Assembly (NCBI RefSeq): GCF_937958535.1
Contig: NZ_CALGNQ010000269.1
Location: 1-37,577 of the forward strand
DNA from: an uncultured Georgenia sp.
GTDB taxonomy: Bacteria > Actinomycetota > Actinomycetes > Actinomycetales > Actinomycetaceae
Length of the DNA: 37,577 bases
Direction of reading: 5' to 3'
Below, in pieces: positions 1-7,053 of the stretch. A program made the position numbers and the translations under genes. The first letter of the stretch is position 1, and each line of letters begins with the position of its first letter. Under the pieces are notes generated by a model, which ran no database searches, was not told where the DNA came from, and worked only from the letters and a program-made list of their open reading frames with translations.

Positions 1-364
1 CCGTCCCCGACGGGCCGGAGATGGCCAGGTTCTCGGCGCGGTGGACCCACTCCAGCGTGGCCAGCGCCGACTGGGTCGGGGCCGGGATGCTGCTGTCGTC
101 CTCGCGCCAGGAATCAAACGTCTTCCCGGCCGGCAGGCCCGCGGCCTTGCGGCGCATCGCTCGGGTGGCCTCGTCGCGGCCGCGGGCCTCCTCGCCGAGC
201 AGGACGCGCAGCACCTCGGTGGGGTCCCAGCGCTGCGCCCTGGCCGTGGCCAGGACGTCGGGGGCGGCGGCGCGTAGGTAGGGCATGCGCATGCGCTTGA
301 GGACGGCGGTCAGGTCCTCGGGCAGCGGCGGCGCCGCCGGCATGCTCGTCGTGGTCGGGTTCAT
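1..364 (-). CDS. istB: IstB-like transposition ATPase, N-terminal part
   Basis: This is the AAA+ helper ATPase of an IS21-family element, which assists the IstA transposase in target choice and strand transfer. Only the first 121 residues are inside the window. The start ATG (362-364) overlaps the istA stop codon, which implies translational coupling. The visible part has the helical N-terminal region of IstB proteins (a stretch like LPEDLTAVLKRMRMPYLRAA) and the approach FDSW..; the start of the Walker A loop, SGPSGT, sits at residues 116-121, exactly at the window edge. Family assignment rests on position, overlap and this motif. The rest of the gene, including Walker B, cannot be seen. Confidence 0.85.
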   Translation of the reverse strand, partial: MNPTTTSMPAAPPLPEDLTAVLKRMRMPYLRAAAPDVLATARAQRWDPTEVLRVLLGEEARGRDEATRAMRRKAAGLPAGKTFDSWREDDSSIPAPTQSALATLEWVHRAENLAISGPSGT

Positions 365-1935
365 TGGGTGGTCTCCTTGCTGGTGGTGAAGCCGGCCCAG
401 GTGGCGGTGCCGGGCTGAGCCGAGTGCGTCTCGTCGGCGAGGACGAGGTCGCCGGTGGGCGTGGTGGTGGTGGCCTGGTGGGTGATGATCGCGGCGAGGT
501 CTTCCTCGCCGAACCGTCCGGCCTCGGCAGCCGCGGCCAGGGCCGCCTCGACGACCGGGGCTCCGACCAGGGCGGCGGTCTGGACGGCGGCGGCCATCTT
601 CGCCCGGATTCGTGTCGCCCCCGCGGCCGAGGCAGCGACCAACCAGTCTCGGGCCCCCTCACCCAGAGCAAGGAAGTCACCCTCGGCCTGGCTGCGCGCC
701 CGCGGCCGCGGCGGGCGCGGAGCCCCGGCGGGGTCCTGCGGGTGGTCGGGATAGTGCGCCAGATCGATCCGCGCAGTGCCCGGGGTGGAGAGTCGGTGGC
801 GAGCGACTTCGACCAGTCCCCGACGCTCCCCGGCCCACTGCGGCCGGCGCGGCAGCGCGTCCAGGTCAGCGACGATGACCAGCTCGGTCCCACTCACCCG
901 AACCCAGATCTCCGCCCCGACCAGGCCGGGCGGGGTGGAGTAGCGCACCGACCCGTAGCGCACCGTCTGGTCGGCATTCACCGTCCTGGTCTGGCCCAGC
1001 GCCAGGGTGTGCGGGGCGGCCGGCAGCACGTGCAGCCGGGCCCGCTCGTCGATCAGTGCTTCGGCCGGGATGCGCGCGGACTCGCGGTGGACGCGGCTGT
1101 TGACCTTGGCGCAGAACTCCTCACACGCGACCTCCAGCTCGGCGAACGAGCCGTAGGCCGGGCGCAGGTTGGCCTCGGTGGGCACCACGTCGGCCTTGGC
1201 GAGGCGGACGGTGGACTCGGTGCCGCCCTTGGACTCGGGGTCGAAGGGGATGCAGGTGTGGACCTGGGTGCCGTAGTGACGGGCCGCCGCGACGGTCTCG
1301 GGATGGCGCACCGCCACGCCGGCGACGTGGTCGATGCTCACCGTCTTGGCATTGTCGGTCAGCACGTACTTCGGCACCCCACCGATCCGTCGCAGGGTGG
1401 CGTCCAGGCAGGCGATCAGCGTCGGCAGGGTCTGGTCCCACACCGCGATCACCACCCGGAACCGTGACCATGCCAACCACGCGCAGAACAACAACGTCCG
1501 CCGCAACGTCCCGTCCGGACCCGGCACCCGCGGTCCCTCGCCCCAGTCGAACTGCAGCCACAGGCCCGGCTCCGTGATCCACGGCCGATAGGTGCGCCGG
1601 TGTCCGACCTTCCACGCCGCCTTCGCCTCGGCGACGGCTCTCCGGGTGGTGCGCTCGGTGCCGGTGAACCCCATCGCCACCAGTCGCTCGTGGATGACGT
1701 CGGCGCGGACCTTGCCCTGGCTGCGCTCGACCCACTCCTCGATCTTCGCCACATGCTGGTCGATGATCCGCGGTCGCCGCGCCGGCCCGGTCACCCGACG
1801 GCCGGCGTCGCGAGCCGCGACGTAACGGCGCACCGTCTTCGGGTCGACCCCGGCCAGCTGCGCCGCCGAGTGCGCACTGCCGGTGGCGTCATACGCCTCA
1901 AGAATCTCCATGATCTCCCTGTCACACTTCTTCAT
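361..1935 (-). CDS. istA: IstA-like IS21-family transposase
   Basis: This 524-residue protein is the DDE transposase that cuts and joins the ends of the IS21-type element. An N-terminal helix-turn-helix (about residues 5-45, AAQLAGVDPKTVRRYVAARDAG) resembles the DNA-binding part of the family. The rve catalytic core follows, with candidate acidic residues D130 (LQFDWGEG), D194 (LTDNAKT) and E240 (SKGGTE). A C-terminal beta-rich domain (PPGLVGAEIWVRVSGTELVI) is also typical. Length is normal and the frame is intact, so the protein may be active. The start ATG at 1935 is preceded by GGAGGGAC at good spacing, but that ribosome site lies in one arm of a long inverted repeat (1936-1997). istB follows with a 4-nt overlap. 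Confidence 0.93.
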   Translation of the reverse strand: MKKCDREIMEILEAYDATGSAHSAAQLAGVDPKTVRRYVAARDAGRRVTGPARRPRIIDQHVAKIEEWVERSQGKVRADVIHERLVAMGFTGTERTTRRAVAEAKAAWKVGHRRTYRPWITEPGLWLQFDWGEGPRVPGPDGTLRRTLLFCAWLAWSRFRVVIAVWDQTLPTLIACLDATLRRIGGVPKYVLTDNAKTVSIDHVAGVAVRHPETVAAARHYGTQVHTCIPFDPESKGGTESTVRLAKADVVPTEANLRPAYGSFAELEVACEEFCAKVNSRVHRESARIPAEALIDERARLHVLPAAPHTLALGQTRTVNADQTVRYGSVRYSTPPGLVGAEIWVRVSGTELVIVADLDALPRRPQWAGERRGLVEVARHRLSTPGTARIDLAHYPDHPQDPAGAPRPPRPRARSQAEGDFLALGEGARDWLVAASAAGATRIRAKMAAAVQTAALVGAPVVEAALAAAAEAGRFGEEDLAAIITHQATTTTPTGDLVLADETHSAQPGTATWAGFTTSKETTQ

Positions 1936-1997
1936 GCGTCCCTCCGGTGGAACTGCTCAAGGTGGTCGAAGACCTCGAGCAAACCCCGGAGGGACGC
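1936..1997 (-). promoter_or_regulatory. Hairpin enclosing the istA ribosome binding site
   Basis: GCGTCCCTCCGG at 1936-1947 and its exact complement CCGGAGGGACGC at 1986-1997 form a perfect 12-bp stem. Inner pairings TGCTC/GAGCA (1954-1958 with 1977-1981) and AGGT/ACCT (1960-1963 with 1972-1975) extend it. In istA mRNA the arm next to the start codon contains the GGAGG ribosome site, so folding would hide it. Regulation by this fold is inferred; the base pairing is seen directly. Confidence 0.7.
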
Positions 1998-2028
1998 CCA
2001 CGACGGGACCAACACGGGCCCGGCCCCA

Positions 2029-2109
2029 TGGCCACAGACAGGGAGATCAGCTGTCCGTCAGCAGGGAAGTCCGTGTCCGCCTACAGGGAGGTTGGTATGT
2101 CCGCTAGCA
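2029..2109. repeat. IS21 terminal repeats (12 bp, 22-24 bp spacing)
   Basis: Three clear copies, TGTCCGTCAGCA (2052-2063), TGTCCGCCTACA (2074-2085) and TGTCCGCTAGCA (2098-2109), share TGTCCG and a terminal CA. A degenerate fourth copy, TGGCCACAGACA, lies at 2029-2040. Start-to-start distances are 23, 22 and 24 bp, about two helical turns, so a multimeric transposase would meet them on one face. CAGGGA follows the inner copies at the same phase (2039, 2062 and 2084). Confidence 0.75.
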
Positions 2110-2929
2110 CCGGTCTCGCTCTGTGCCTCTTGCTCGCGGTGATCGGCACCGCGCTGTTGGTGGCTCGCCCAGTAGATCGGCAGGTGCGCGCCGCGGCTAT
2201 GGCAAACCGCGACATCATGCTGTGTCTGGACGTCTCCGGGTCGATGATCGAGTTCGATGCCGAACTCGTCGACAAGTTCTCCCAGATGGTCCAGAGCTTC
2301 GAGCGCGAACGCATCGCTATGTCGATCTGGAACCGCACCTCCGCACCGTCTTCCCACTCACCGACGACTACGACCTCGTCAACAACGAGCTGACGCACGC
2401 CGCGCACGTGCTCAGCACCGCCGCTTTGCCGTACTCGCTGGAGATCACCCCGGAGTTGGAGGAGTTCGTGACCGGCACCTTGTCCCTGGATCAGGACGCC
2501 TCCTCATTGGTTGGCGATGGCCTGGCATCGTGTGCTTTCAGCTTCGACGCCGAGGAGACCGACCGTTCGCGCTCCATCATCCTTGCTACCGACAACCAGG
2601 TGATCGGCGAACCGATCTACAGCCTGCAGGAGGCTGTCGACGTCACCGCTGACCGCGGAATCGGCCTCTACGGACTCTTCATCGCCTCTGGGGACGCCTA
2701 CTCCGCTGACGCCTACGAGCAGGCCATAACAAATCGCGGCGGAGCGTTCTACTACGCCGACGACCCCTCCGCCATCGACGCGATCATCGACAGCATCACC
2801 TCCGAACAGGCGCAAACACTCGAGGCGACACATGAGGTCGTCATCATCGAGCGCCCTGAAGCCGTGCTGTGGATCGCAGTAATCGGCGTCGCCGGAATCA
2901 TCTTCATCAGGTGGAGGCTGGGGTCATAG
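2097..2929 (+). pseudogene. VWA-domain membrane protein, 5'-truncated by the IS and frameshifted
   Basis: The remnant encodes a bacterial von Willebrand A protein anchored in the membrane at both ends. The visible N-terminus is a transmembrane segment (TGLALCLLLAVIGTALLVA). It is followed by the MIDAS motif DVSGSM, a WNRTS turn and then TVFPLTDDYD, LVGDGLA, DRSRSIILATDN and a second membrane segment (AVLWIAVIGVAGIIFI). The frame changes near 2341: residues up to WNRTS are in one frame and TVFPLTDDY onward in another, consistent with one lost base. The first in-frame ATG (2097) and its GGGAGG lie inside the IS terminus, so the native 5' end was probably replaced on insertion. G+C is visibly lower than in the genes further right. 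Such proteins are usually encoded beside MoxR and DUF58 genes, which may lie beyond the element. Confidence 0.75.
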
Positions 2930-3243
2930 CGGTCCGGTCACGGGATGCTGCGATTGGTGTTCCGTAAGACGAACGCTTCCCGGCCCCAACGGCCCGCTGC
3001 CGTGCAGTGGATGCTTACGTCGACCTTTGCCGTCCCCCAACGCCTGTCCGTTGAAGTGACCGGTGCCGGGGTGCTCTCCGACACACTCCTGAACGACAGG
3101 TTCCCGCCATCCGCAAAGACCATCGAACGTCGAGGGACGTCACCGGCCTCATGGCAGGAGGTACACCACCGCCCACACCGCCGGACTGCGCGTCGGTCGC
3201 CGCCTACGGCACCATGGAACCTTCGAGACGAGCGGAGCGGTGC
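2930..3243. other. Intergenic stretch without a supported gene
   Basis: About 310 bp separate the broken VWA gene from the lactate dehydrogenase. A minus-strand frame of 61 codons (2938-3123, ATG start, ending NRSIP) is open but has no convincing ribosome site, and I do not recognise its product. It could be a gene tail left by earlier rearrangement. I see no tRNA, terminator with a U-tract or clear promoter for the downstream gene here. Confidence 0.5.
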
Positions 3244-4197
3244 ATGCGCGAGACACGGACGAGCACGGTGGCGATCGTCGGGGCCGGGGCCGTGGGGTCG
3301 ACCCTCGCCTACGCCCTGCTCATGGGCGGCACAGCCCACCGGGTGGTCCTCTACGACATCAACCGGGCCAAGGTCGAGGCGGAGGCGCTCGACCTGGCCC
3401 ACGGGATCCAGTTCATGCCGCCCGCGCAGGTCGTCGGCTCGGACGACATCGAGGTGTGCCGCGGCGCCGACATCGTCGTCATCACCGCCGGGGCCAAGCA
3501 GCGCCCGGGACAGAGCCGCCTCGACCTCGCCGCGAGCACCGTCGGGCTCATGCGCGAGCTGGTGCCGCGGCTCACCGAGGTGGCGCCGGACGCCGTCTAC
3601 CTCATGGTGACGAACCCCGTGGACGTCGTCACCCAGGCGGCGCTGACCATCTCCGGGCTGCCACGCAACCGGCTCTTCGGCTCGGGCACCGTGCTCGACA
3701 CCTCCCGGCTCCGCTACCGCATCGCCCAGGAGACCGGCATCGCGGTGCCGAACATCCACGCCTACGTGGTCGGGGAGCACGGGGACTCGGAGATCGTCCT
3801 GTGGAGCTCGGCGACGATCGGTGCGGTGCCGCTCCTGGACTGGAGCACGGTGCACCGTCCGCTCCTCGACGAGGAGGCCCGGGCGGAGATCGCCCGGGAG
3901 GTCGTCGAGTCCGCCTACCGGATCATCGAGGGCAAGGGAGCGACCAACTACGCGGTCGGGCTCGCCGCGGTCCGGATCATCGAGGCGGTGCTGCGCTCGG
4001 AGAACCGCGTGCTCAGCGTCTCCACGCTCCTGACCGACTACGCCGGGATCTCCGACGTGTGCCTCTCGGTGCCCACGGTCGTCGGCGGGGACGGCGCCGG
4101 CGAGCAGCTGCTGCCGCCGCTCACCACTGCGGAGCGCGCCGGTCTGCGCGCCAGCGCGGAGCGGATCCGCAGCACGCTGCGCGAGCTGGGGATGTGA
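3244..4197 (+). CDS. ldh: L-lactate dehydrogenase
   Basis: A cytoplasmic NAD-dependent enzyme that interconverts pyruvate and L-lactate. The 317-residue protein has the Rossmann loop GAGAVGST (13-20) and the mobile loop GAKQRPGQSR, in which Q86 occupies the position that distinguishes lactate from malate dehydrogenases and R92 is the catalytic arginine. It also has NPVD (124-127), D152 and R155 (LDTSRLR) and the catalytic H179 in GEHGDSE. I chose the ATG at 3244 because the nucleotide fold begins directly after it and GGAG lies upstream. The frame is open for 31 more codons upstream, but that stretch lacks family similarity. Length fits the family. It converges with the VOC gene and seems to be monocistronic. 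Confidence 0.95.
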   Translation: MRETRTSTVAIVGAGAVGSTLAYALLMGGTAHRVVLYDINRAKVEAEALDLAHGIQFMPPAQVVGSDDIEVCRGADIVVITAGAKQRPGQSRLDLAASTVGLMRELVPRLTEVAPDAVYLMVTNPVDVVTQAALTISGLPRNRLFGSGTVLDTSRLRYRIAQETGIAVPNIHAYVVGEHGDSEIVLWSSATIGAVPLLDWSTVHRPLLDEEARAEIAREVVESAYRIIEGKGATNYAVGLAAVRIIEAVLRSENRVLSVSTLLTDYAGISDVCLSVPTVVGGDGAGEQLLPPLTTAERAGLRASAERIRSTLRELGM

Positions 4198-4217
4198 CCG
4201 CCGTCCGCCGAAGCGTC

Positions 4218-4239
4218 CTGAGCGCCACGGCGCCCTCAG
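4218..4239. terminator. Possible short bidirectional hairpin between ldh and the VOC gene
   Basis: The outer pairs CTGA/TCAG and the inner pairs GCGC/GCGC can form a bulged hairpin that overlaps the stop codon of the converging VOC gene. There is no U-tract, so this is a weak call. Confidence 0.3.
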
Positions 4240-4601
4240 TCCACCGGGGAGACCCGGATGAGGTTCCCGTCCGGGTCGGCGACGACGAAGGTGCGGCCGA
4301 AGACGTCGTCGTACGGCGCTGTGACGACCCGCGCGCCCTTCTCGACCCACTCGGCGTAGATGTCGTCGACGACCGATGCCGGCCCGGGCACCATGAGCCC
4401 GACCTCGCTGGTGCGCGGTGTGCTCGGGACCGCGTGCTCGCTGCGGCCGCTCCACAGCGCGAACAGCACGCCTGGAGCGAGCTCGAAGGCCACGTAGCGG
4501 GGGCTGGTGAAAGCCGGCTCGATGTCGAACAGGTCTTGGTAGAAGGCGCTGGCCTTCACGACGTCCTGGACGTAGATGAGGAACAGGTTGGGCGCCGGCA
4601 C
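4236..4601 (-). CDS. VOC (glyoxalase/bleomycin-resistance fold) protein
   Basis: A 121-residue single-module protein of the vicinal oxygen chelate superfamily. The first beta-alpha-beta-beta unit starts NLFLIYVQDVVKASAFYQDLFDIEP. The second contains VDDIYAEWVEKGARVV and ends with the characteristic FGRTFVVADPDGNLIRVSPVD. Members include lyases, dioxygenases and drug-binding proteins; nothing here fixes the substrate. The gene is divergent from a WYL-type repressor or activator 84 bp away. Such pairs are common, and the regulator probably controls this gene through the inverted repeats between them. The ATG at 4601 has GGAGCCACC upstream as ribosome site. Confidence 0.88.
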   Translation of the reverse strand: MPAPNLFLIYVQDVVKASAFYQDLFDIEPAFTSPRYVAFELAPGVLFALWSGRSEHAVPSTPRTSEVGLMVPGPASVVDDIYAEWVEKGARVVTAPYDDVFGRTFVVADPDGNLIRVSPVD

Positions 4602-4637
4602 GGGTGGCTCCTTCCGGTCGTGGTGCAGTGACGCCGT

Positions 4638-4669
4638 CAGGAAACTCCTGATACACGACAGTAGCTGTC
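4638..4669. promoter_or_regulatory. Two inverted repeats in the VOC/WYL divergent promoter region
   Basis: CAGGA-AAC-TCCTG (4638-4650) and GACAG-TAG-CTGTC (4657-4669) are perfect 5-bp inverted repeats, each with a 3-bp spacer, their centres 19 bp apart. Both lie in the short gap between the divergent genes, so they are good candidates for the operator of the adjacent WYL regulator. Confidence 0.6.
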
Positions 4670-4694
4670 ATCTATTCGGGGGAGGATGATGAGC

Positions 4695-5660
4695 ATGAGG
4701 GCATCCCGGCTGCTCCACCTCCTCCTGCTCCTCCAGACCCGCCGGCGGATGACGACGACGGAGCTCGCGGAACGGCTCGAGGTCTCCCGGCGGACGGTGC
4801 TCCGGGACGTCGAGGCGCTCTCCGCGGCCGGGGTACCGGTCTACACCGAACGGGGCCGCCACGGCGGGGTCGCGCTGCTCCCCGGTGCCCGGATCGACAC
4901 CGCGCGCCTCGACCCGCCGGAGCTGGAGGCGCTCTCCGTCACGGGCCTGGACGAGCGGCTGCTCGCCCGTCTCGGACTGACGGCGGTGCACGAGACGGCT
5001 GCGCGCAAGATCGCCGCCCGTCAGGCCGGTATGCCCGGCGAGGGAACTCGGGCGCGCCTCGTGGACGTCGTCCTGGTCGAGAGCACGGCATGGCTGGCGG
5101 ACGAGCGCACGGAGGTCGACGTCGCAGAGCTCGCCGAGGCCCTGCGGCACCGCCGCCGGCTACGGATCCGGTACCGGCGCAGCGCCGAGGCGAGAACCGC
5201 GACCCTGGTGGTCGACCCGTACGGGCTGGTGGTGAAGGCAGGCCGCTGGTACCTCGTCGCCGACGACGGCGGGGCCGGACGGCTGTTCGCGCTGGAGCGG
5301 CTCGCGGCGTACGAGCTCCTCGAGCAGAAGGTGCGCCTACGCGCGGGGCAGACGCTGCGCACCGTGTGGACCGCGCTGCGGGAACACACCGAGACCGCGG
5401 GCCAGGTGGAGGTCACCGCCCTGCTCCGCACCAGCCGTCTCGACCTGGCGCGGCGTATCCTCGGCGCCCGACTCGGCGAGGTGAGGGACACCGGACGGAC
5501 GTGGTGCACCGTCGTCGTCCGCTACCCCGACGTCGAGTCGGTACGCCAGCTCCTCCAGTTCGGCGACCACATCGAGGTCCTCGGCCCTGCGGCCGCACGC
5601 GACCGGGTGCGGACGCTGGCCGCCGACCTCGCCGCGCGCCATTCGTCGCGGACGCGCTGA
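4695..5660 (+). CDS. WYL-domain transcriptional regulator (YafY type)
   Basis: A DNA-binding regulator of about 321 residues. The N-terminus is a winged helix-turn-helix (RLLHLLLLLQTRRRMTT followed by ELAERLEVSRRTVLRDVEAL, roughly residues 5-60). The central WYL domain contains RIRYR, VDPYGLVVKAGRWYLVA and LFALERL, and a C-terminal WCX region follows. WYL domains sense small ligands or nucleic acids and control the attached DNA-binding domain. Three ATGs lie in frame at 4686, 4689 and 4695; GGGGGAGG directly before 4686 gives normal spacing only for 4695. The gene is divergent from the VOC gene, its likely target, and converges with lexA. Confidence 0.88.
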   Translation: MRASRLLHLLLLLQTRRRMTTTELAERLEVSRRTVLRDVEALSAAGVPVYTERGRHGGVALLPGARIDTARLDPPELEALSVTGLDERLLARLGLTAVHETAARKIAARQAGMPGEGTRARLVDVVLVESTAWLADERTEVDVAELAEALRHRRRLRIRYRRSAEARTATLVVDPYGLVVKAGRWYLVADDGGAGRLFALERLAAYELLEQKVRLRAGQTLRTVWTALREHTETAGQVEVTALLRTSRLDLARRILGARLGEVRDTGRTWCTVVVRYPDVESVRQLLQFGDHIEVLGPAAARDRVRTLAADLAARHSSRTR

Positions 5661-5662
5661 CC

Positions 5663-5680
5663 GGCGGCACCGGTGCCGCC
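5663..5680. terminator. Palindrome between converging WYL gene and lexA
   Basis: GGCGGCACC followed by GGTGCCGCC forms a perfect 18-bp palindrome just behind the WYL regulator stop and before the lexA stop. As RNA it would give a stem of about 7 bp in either direction. There is no U-tract, as is common in high-GC actinobacteria. Confidence 0.5.
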
Positions 5681-5694
5681 CGACGAGGTGGTGG

Positions 5695-6402
5695 TCAGAG
5701 GCTCCGCAGGACGGACACGACCCGTCCGAGCACCCGGGCGTTGTCCCCGTCGATGGGGGAGTAGGCGTCGTTGGCAGGGAGCAGCCACACGTGGCCGTCC
5801 CTGCGCTGGAAGGTCTTCACCGTCGCCTCGTCCTCGATGAGCGCAGCGACGATCTCCCCGTTCTCCGCCACCGGCTGGCGCCGCACGACGACCCAGTCGC
5901 CGTCGCAGATGGCGGCGTCGATCATCGAGTCGCCCGTGACCCGCAGGAGGAAGAGCTCGCCGTCACCGACGAGCTGGCGGGGGAGGGGGAAGACGTCCTC
6001 GACGGTCTGCTCGGCGAGGATCGGCCCACCGGCCGCGATCCGCCCGACGACGGGGACGAGGGTGGGCGCCGGGGCGTCGCTGGCGTCCTCCGGGCTGCCG
6101 AGCTGCTGGGAGCCCTGCACCTCGCTGCCGACGATCTCGATGGCCCGGGGCCGCTTGGGGTCGCGGCGCAGGTAGCCCTTGCGCTCCAGCGCCATGAGCT
6201 GGTGCTTGACCGACGAGGGGCTGGTCAGCCCGACGATGCGGCCGATCTCCCGCATGGTCGGGGGGTAGCCGCGTTCGTCGACGCTCCGCCGGATGGTCTC
6301 GAGGACGAGCCGCTGACGCTCGGTGAGCGCGCCGTCCGGTGCTGTGCGTTCGGGGAGCTCGTGCACGGTCGCCCCGCCCTGGTCGTCCTGGCCTGCGTTC
6401 AC
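5695..6402 (-). CDS. lexA: LexA, SOS repressor/autoprotease
   Basis: The repressor of the DNA-damage response, inactivated when RecA filaments trigger self-cleavage. The 235-residue protein has the winged helix DNA-binding domain (about 24-90, with RGYPPTMREIGRIVGL and VKHQLMALERKGYLRR), a linker, and the S24 peptidase domain. The scissile Ala-Gly is at A124-G125 (RIAAGGP), the nucleophile is S159 in GDSMID, and the general base is K196 in ATVKTF. The 20-residue N-terminal extension is common in actinobacterial LexA. The GTG start at 6402 has GAGGAG eight bases upstream. An SOS box overlaps its own promoter, showing autoregulation. Confidence 0.97.
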   Translation of the reverse strand: MNAGQDDQGGATVHELPERTAPDGALTERQRLVLETIRRSVDERGYPPTMREIGRIVGLTSPSSVKHQLMALERKGYLRRDPKRPRAIEIVGSEVQGSQQLGSPEDASDAPAPTLVPVVGRIAAGGPILAEQTVEDVFPLPRQLVGDGELFLLRVTGDSMIDAAICDGDWVVVRRQPVAENGEIVAALIEDEATVKTFQRRDGHVWLLPANDAYSPIDGDNARVLGRVVSVLRSL

Positions 6403-6450
6403 GGCTCGCGCTCCTCGATGTCAGTGGTCGGTGGTGGGCTCGTGCTCGAC

Positions 6451-6479
6451 AGCGTAGAAGGCCCCGACCCGGAGATCAA
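6451..6479 (-). promoter_or_regulatory. Predicted lexA promoter
   Basis: On the minus strand TTGATC (6479-6474) and TACGCT (6456-6451) are separated by 17 bp, a good vegetative sigma factor match. The -35 hexamer lies within the SOS box, so LexA binding would block it. Confidence 0.6.
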
Positions 6480-6491
6480 ACATCTGTTCGA
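6476..6491. promoter_or_regulatory. SOS box (LexA operator)
   Basis: TCAAACATCTGTTCGA matches the actinobacterial/Bacillus-type operator TCGAAC-N4-GTTCGA at 11 of 12 defined positions. It lies in the divergent gap between lexA and the LysM gene and overlaps the lexA -35 element. Confidence 0.8.
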
Positions 6492-6543
6492 CGGCGTGTC
6501 GACAGTGTCGGTGGGGCGTAGTACGGTGTCGCACAGACGTTCG

Positions 6544-6559
6544 ACGTACAGGCGTTCGA
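6544..6559. promoter_or_regulatory. Possible second, weaker LexA site near the LysM gene
   Basis: ACGTACAGGCGTTCGA has a perfect right half-site GTTCGA and 4 of 6 matches in the left half. It ends 11 bp before the LysM start codon, a position where a repressor could block translation-proximal transcription. It is a weaker match than the box at 6476. Confidence 0.4.
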
Positions 6560-6570
6560 AGGAGTAGAGG

Positions 6571-7053
6571 ATGAGTGCGCTGGCAGTTCCCACCCCGGTC
6601 AGCCCAGGTGCCGGTGCGCGGCCCCGGCCGCGCCACCTCCAGCTCGTGGGGCCCGGTTTCGTCCCTGCCCCGGAGGTGCAGCGGCCGGCGCGTCCGGCCG
6701 CCGTCACCCCTCCCCGGTCGACTCCGTCGGTCGCCCGCACGGAGCGGCCGGGCCTGCGGCTCACTGCGCGCGGTCGGCTCGTCCGCTCCGCGGCGCTGCT
6801 CCTCCTCGCCACGCTCCTCGCCGTCGCGACGGGCAGCTGGCTCGGCAGTGTCATGGCCGGCGGGGAGTCCTACTCGGGCCCGGTCCAGCGGGTGACGGTC
6901 TCCACCGGGGACACCCTCTGGGGGATCGCCGGTGCCACCGCCGCCGCAGAGGGGCAGGACGTCCGCGACGTCGTCGACGACATCCTCCGCATCAACGGTC
7001 TGGAGTCCGGGGACCTTGCGGTGGGCCAGCAGCTGCTCGTCCCGGCCGGCTGA
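6571..7053 (+). CDS. LysM-domain membrane protein, likely SOS cell-division factor
   Basis: A 160-residue single-pass membrane protein. A proline- and arginine-rich cytoplasmic N-terminus (1-68) is followed by a transmembrane helix (about 69-93, LVRSAALLLLATLLAVATG) and an extracytoplasmic LysM peptidoglycan-binding module (about 105-158, VSTGDTLWGIAG through LAVGQQLLVPAG). Its place divergent from lexA and ahead of nrdR is that of Rv2719c in mycobacteria and DivS in corynebacteria, SOS-induced proteins that delay division, like YneA in Bacillus. That role is inferred from synteny, domain layout and the SOS box upstream. The ATG at 6571 has AGGAG upstream. Confidence 0.85.
   Translation: MSALAVPTPVSPGAGARPRPRHLQLVGPGFVPAPEVQRPARPAAVTPPRSTPSVARTERPGLRLTARGRLVRSAALLLLATLLAVATGSWLGSVMAGGESYSGPVQRVTVSTGDTLWGIAGATAAAEGQDVRDVVDDILRINGLESGDLAVGQQLLVPAG

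Larger units (their letters stand above)
1..2109 (-). mobile_element. IS21-family insertion sequence (left part missing from window)
   Basis: The segment carries istA and the beginning of istB in the typical IS21 order, with the istA stop and istB start overlapping (TGA/ATG at 361-364). The end upstream of istA holds 12-bp repeats of the form TGTCCGyyNrCA at 2052-2063, 2074-2085 and 2098-2109, with a weaker copy at 2029-2040. They are spaced 22-24 bp. Multiple terminal repeats of this kind are the usual transposase-binding sites of IS21 elements. The outermost copy ends in CA (TG on the istA strand), so I place the terminus near 2109. The other end lies left of position 1, so target duplication cannot be tested. 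Confidence 0.8.

Noticed and set aside
3151..3243. Longer N-terminus for lactate dehydrogenase
   Set aside because: The extra 31 residues are proline-rich and not part of the family; the Rossmann fold starts right after ATG 3244, which has its own ribosome site.
2938..4671. Minus-strand frame of 577 codons across ldh
   Set aside because: Opposite strand of lactate dehydrogenase and partly of the VOC gene in another frame; R/G/V-rich without domains. Only its last 61 codons lie outside a real gene.
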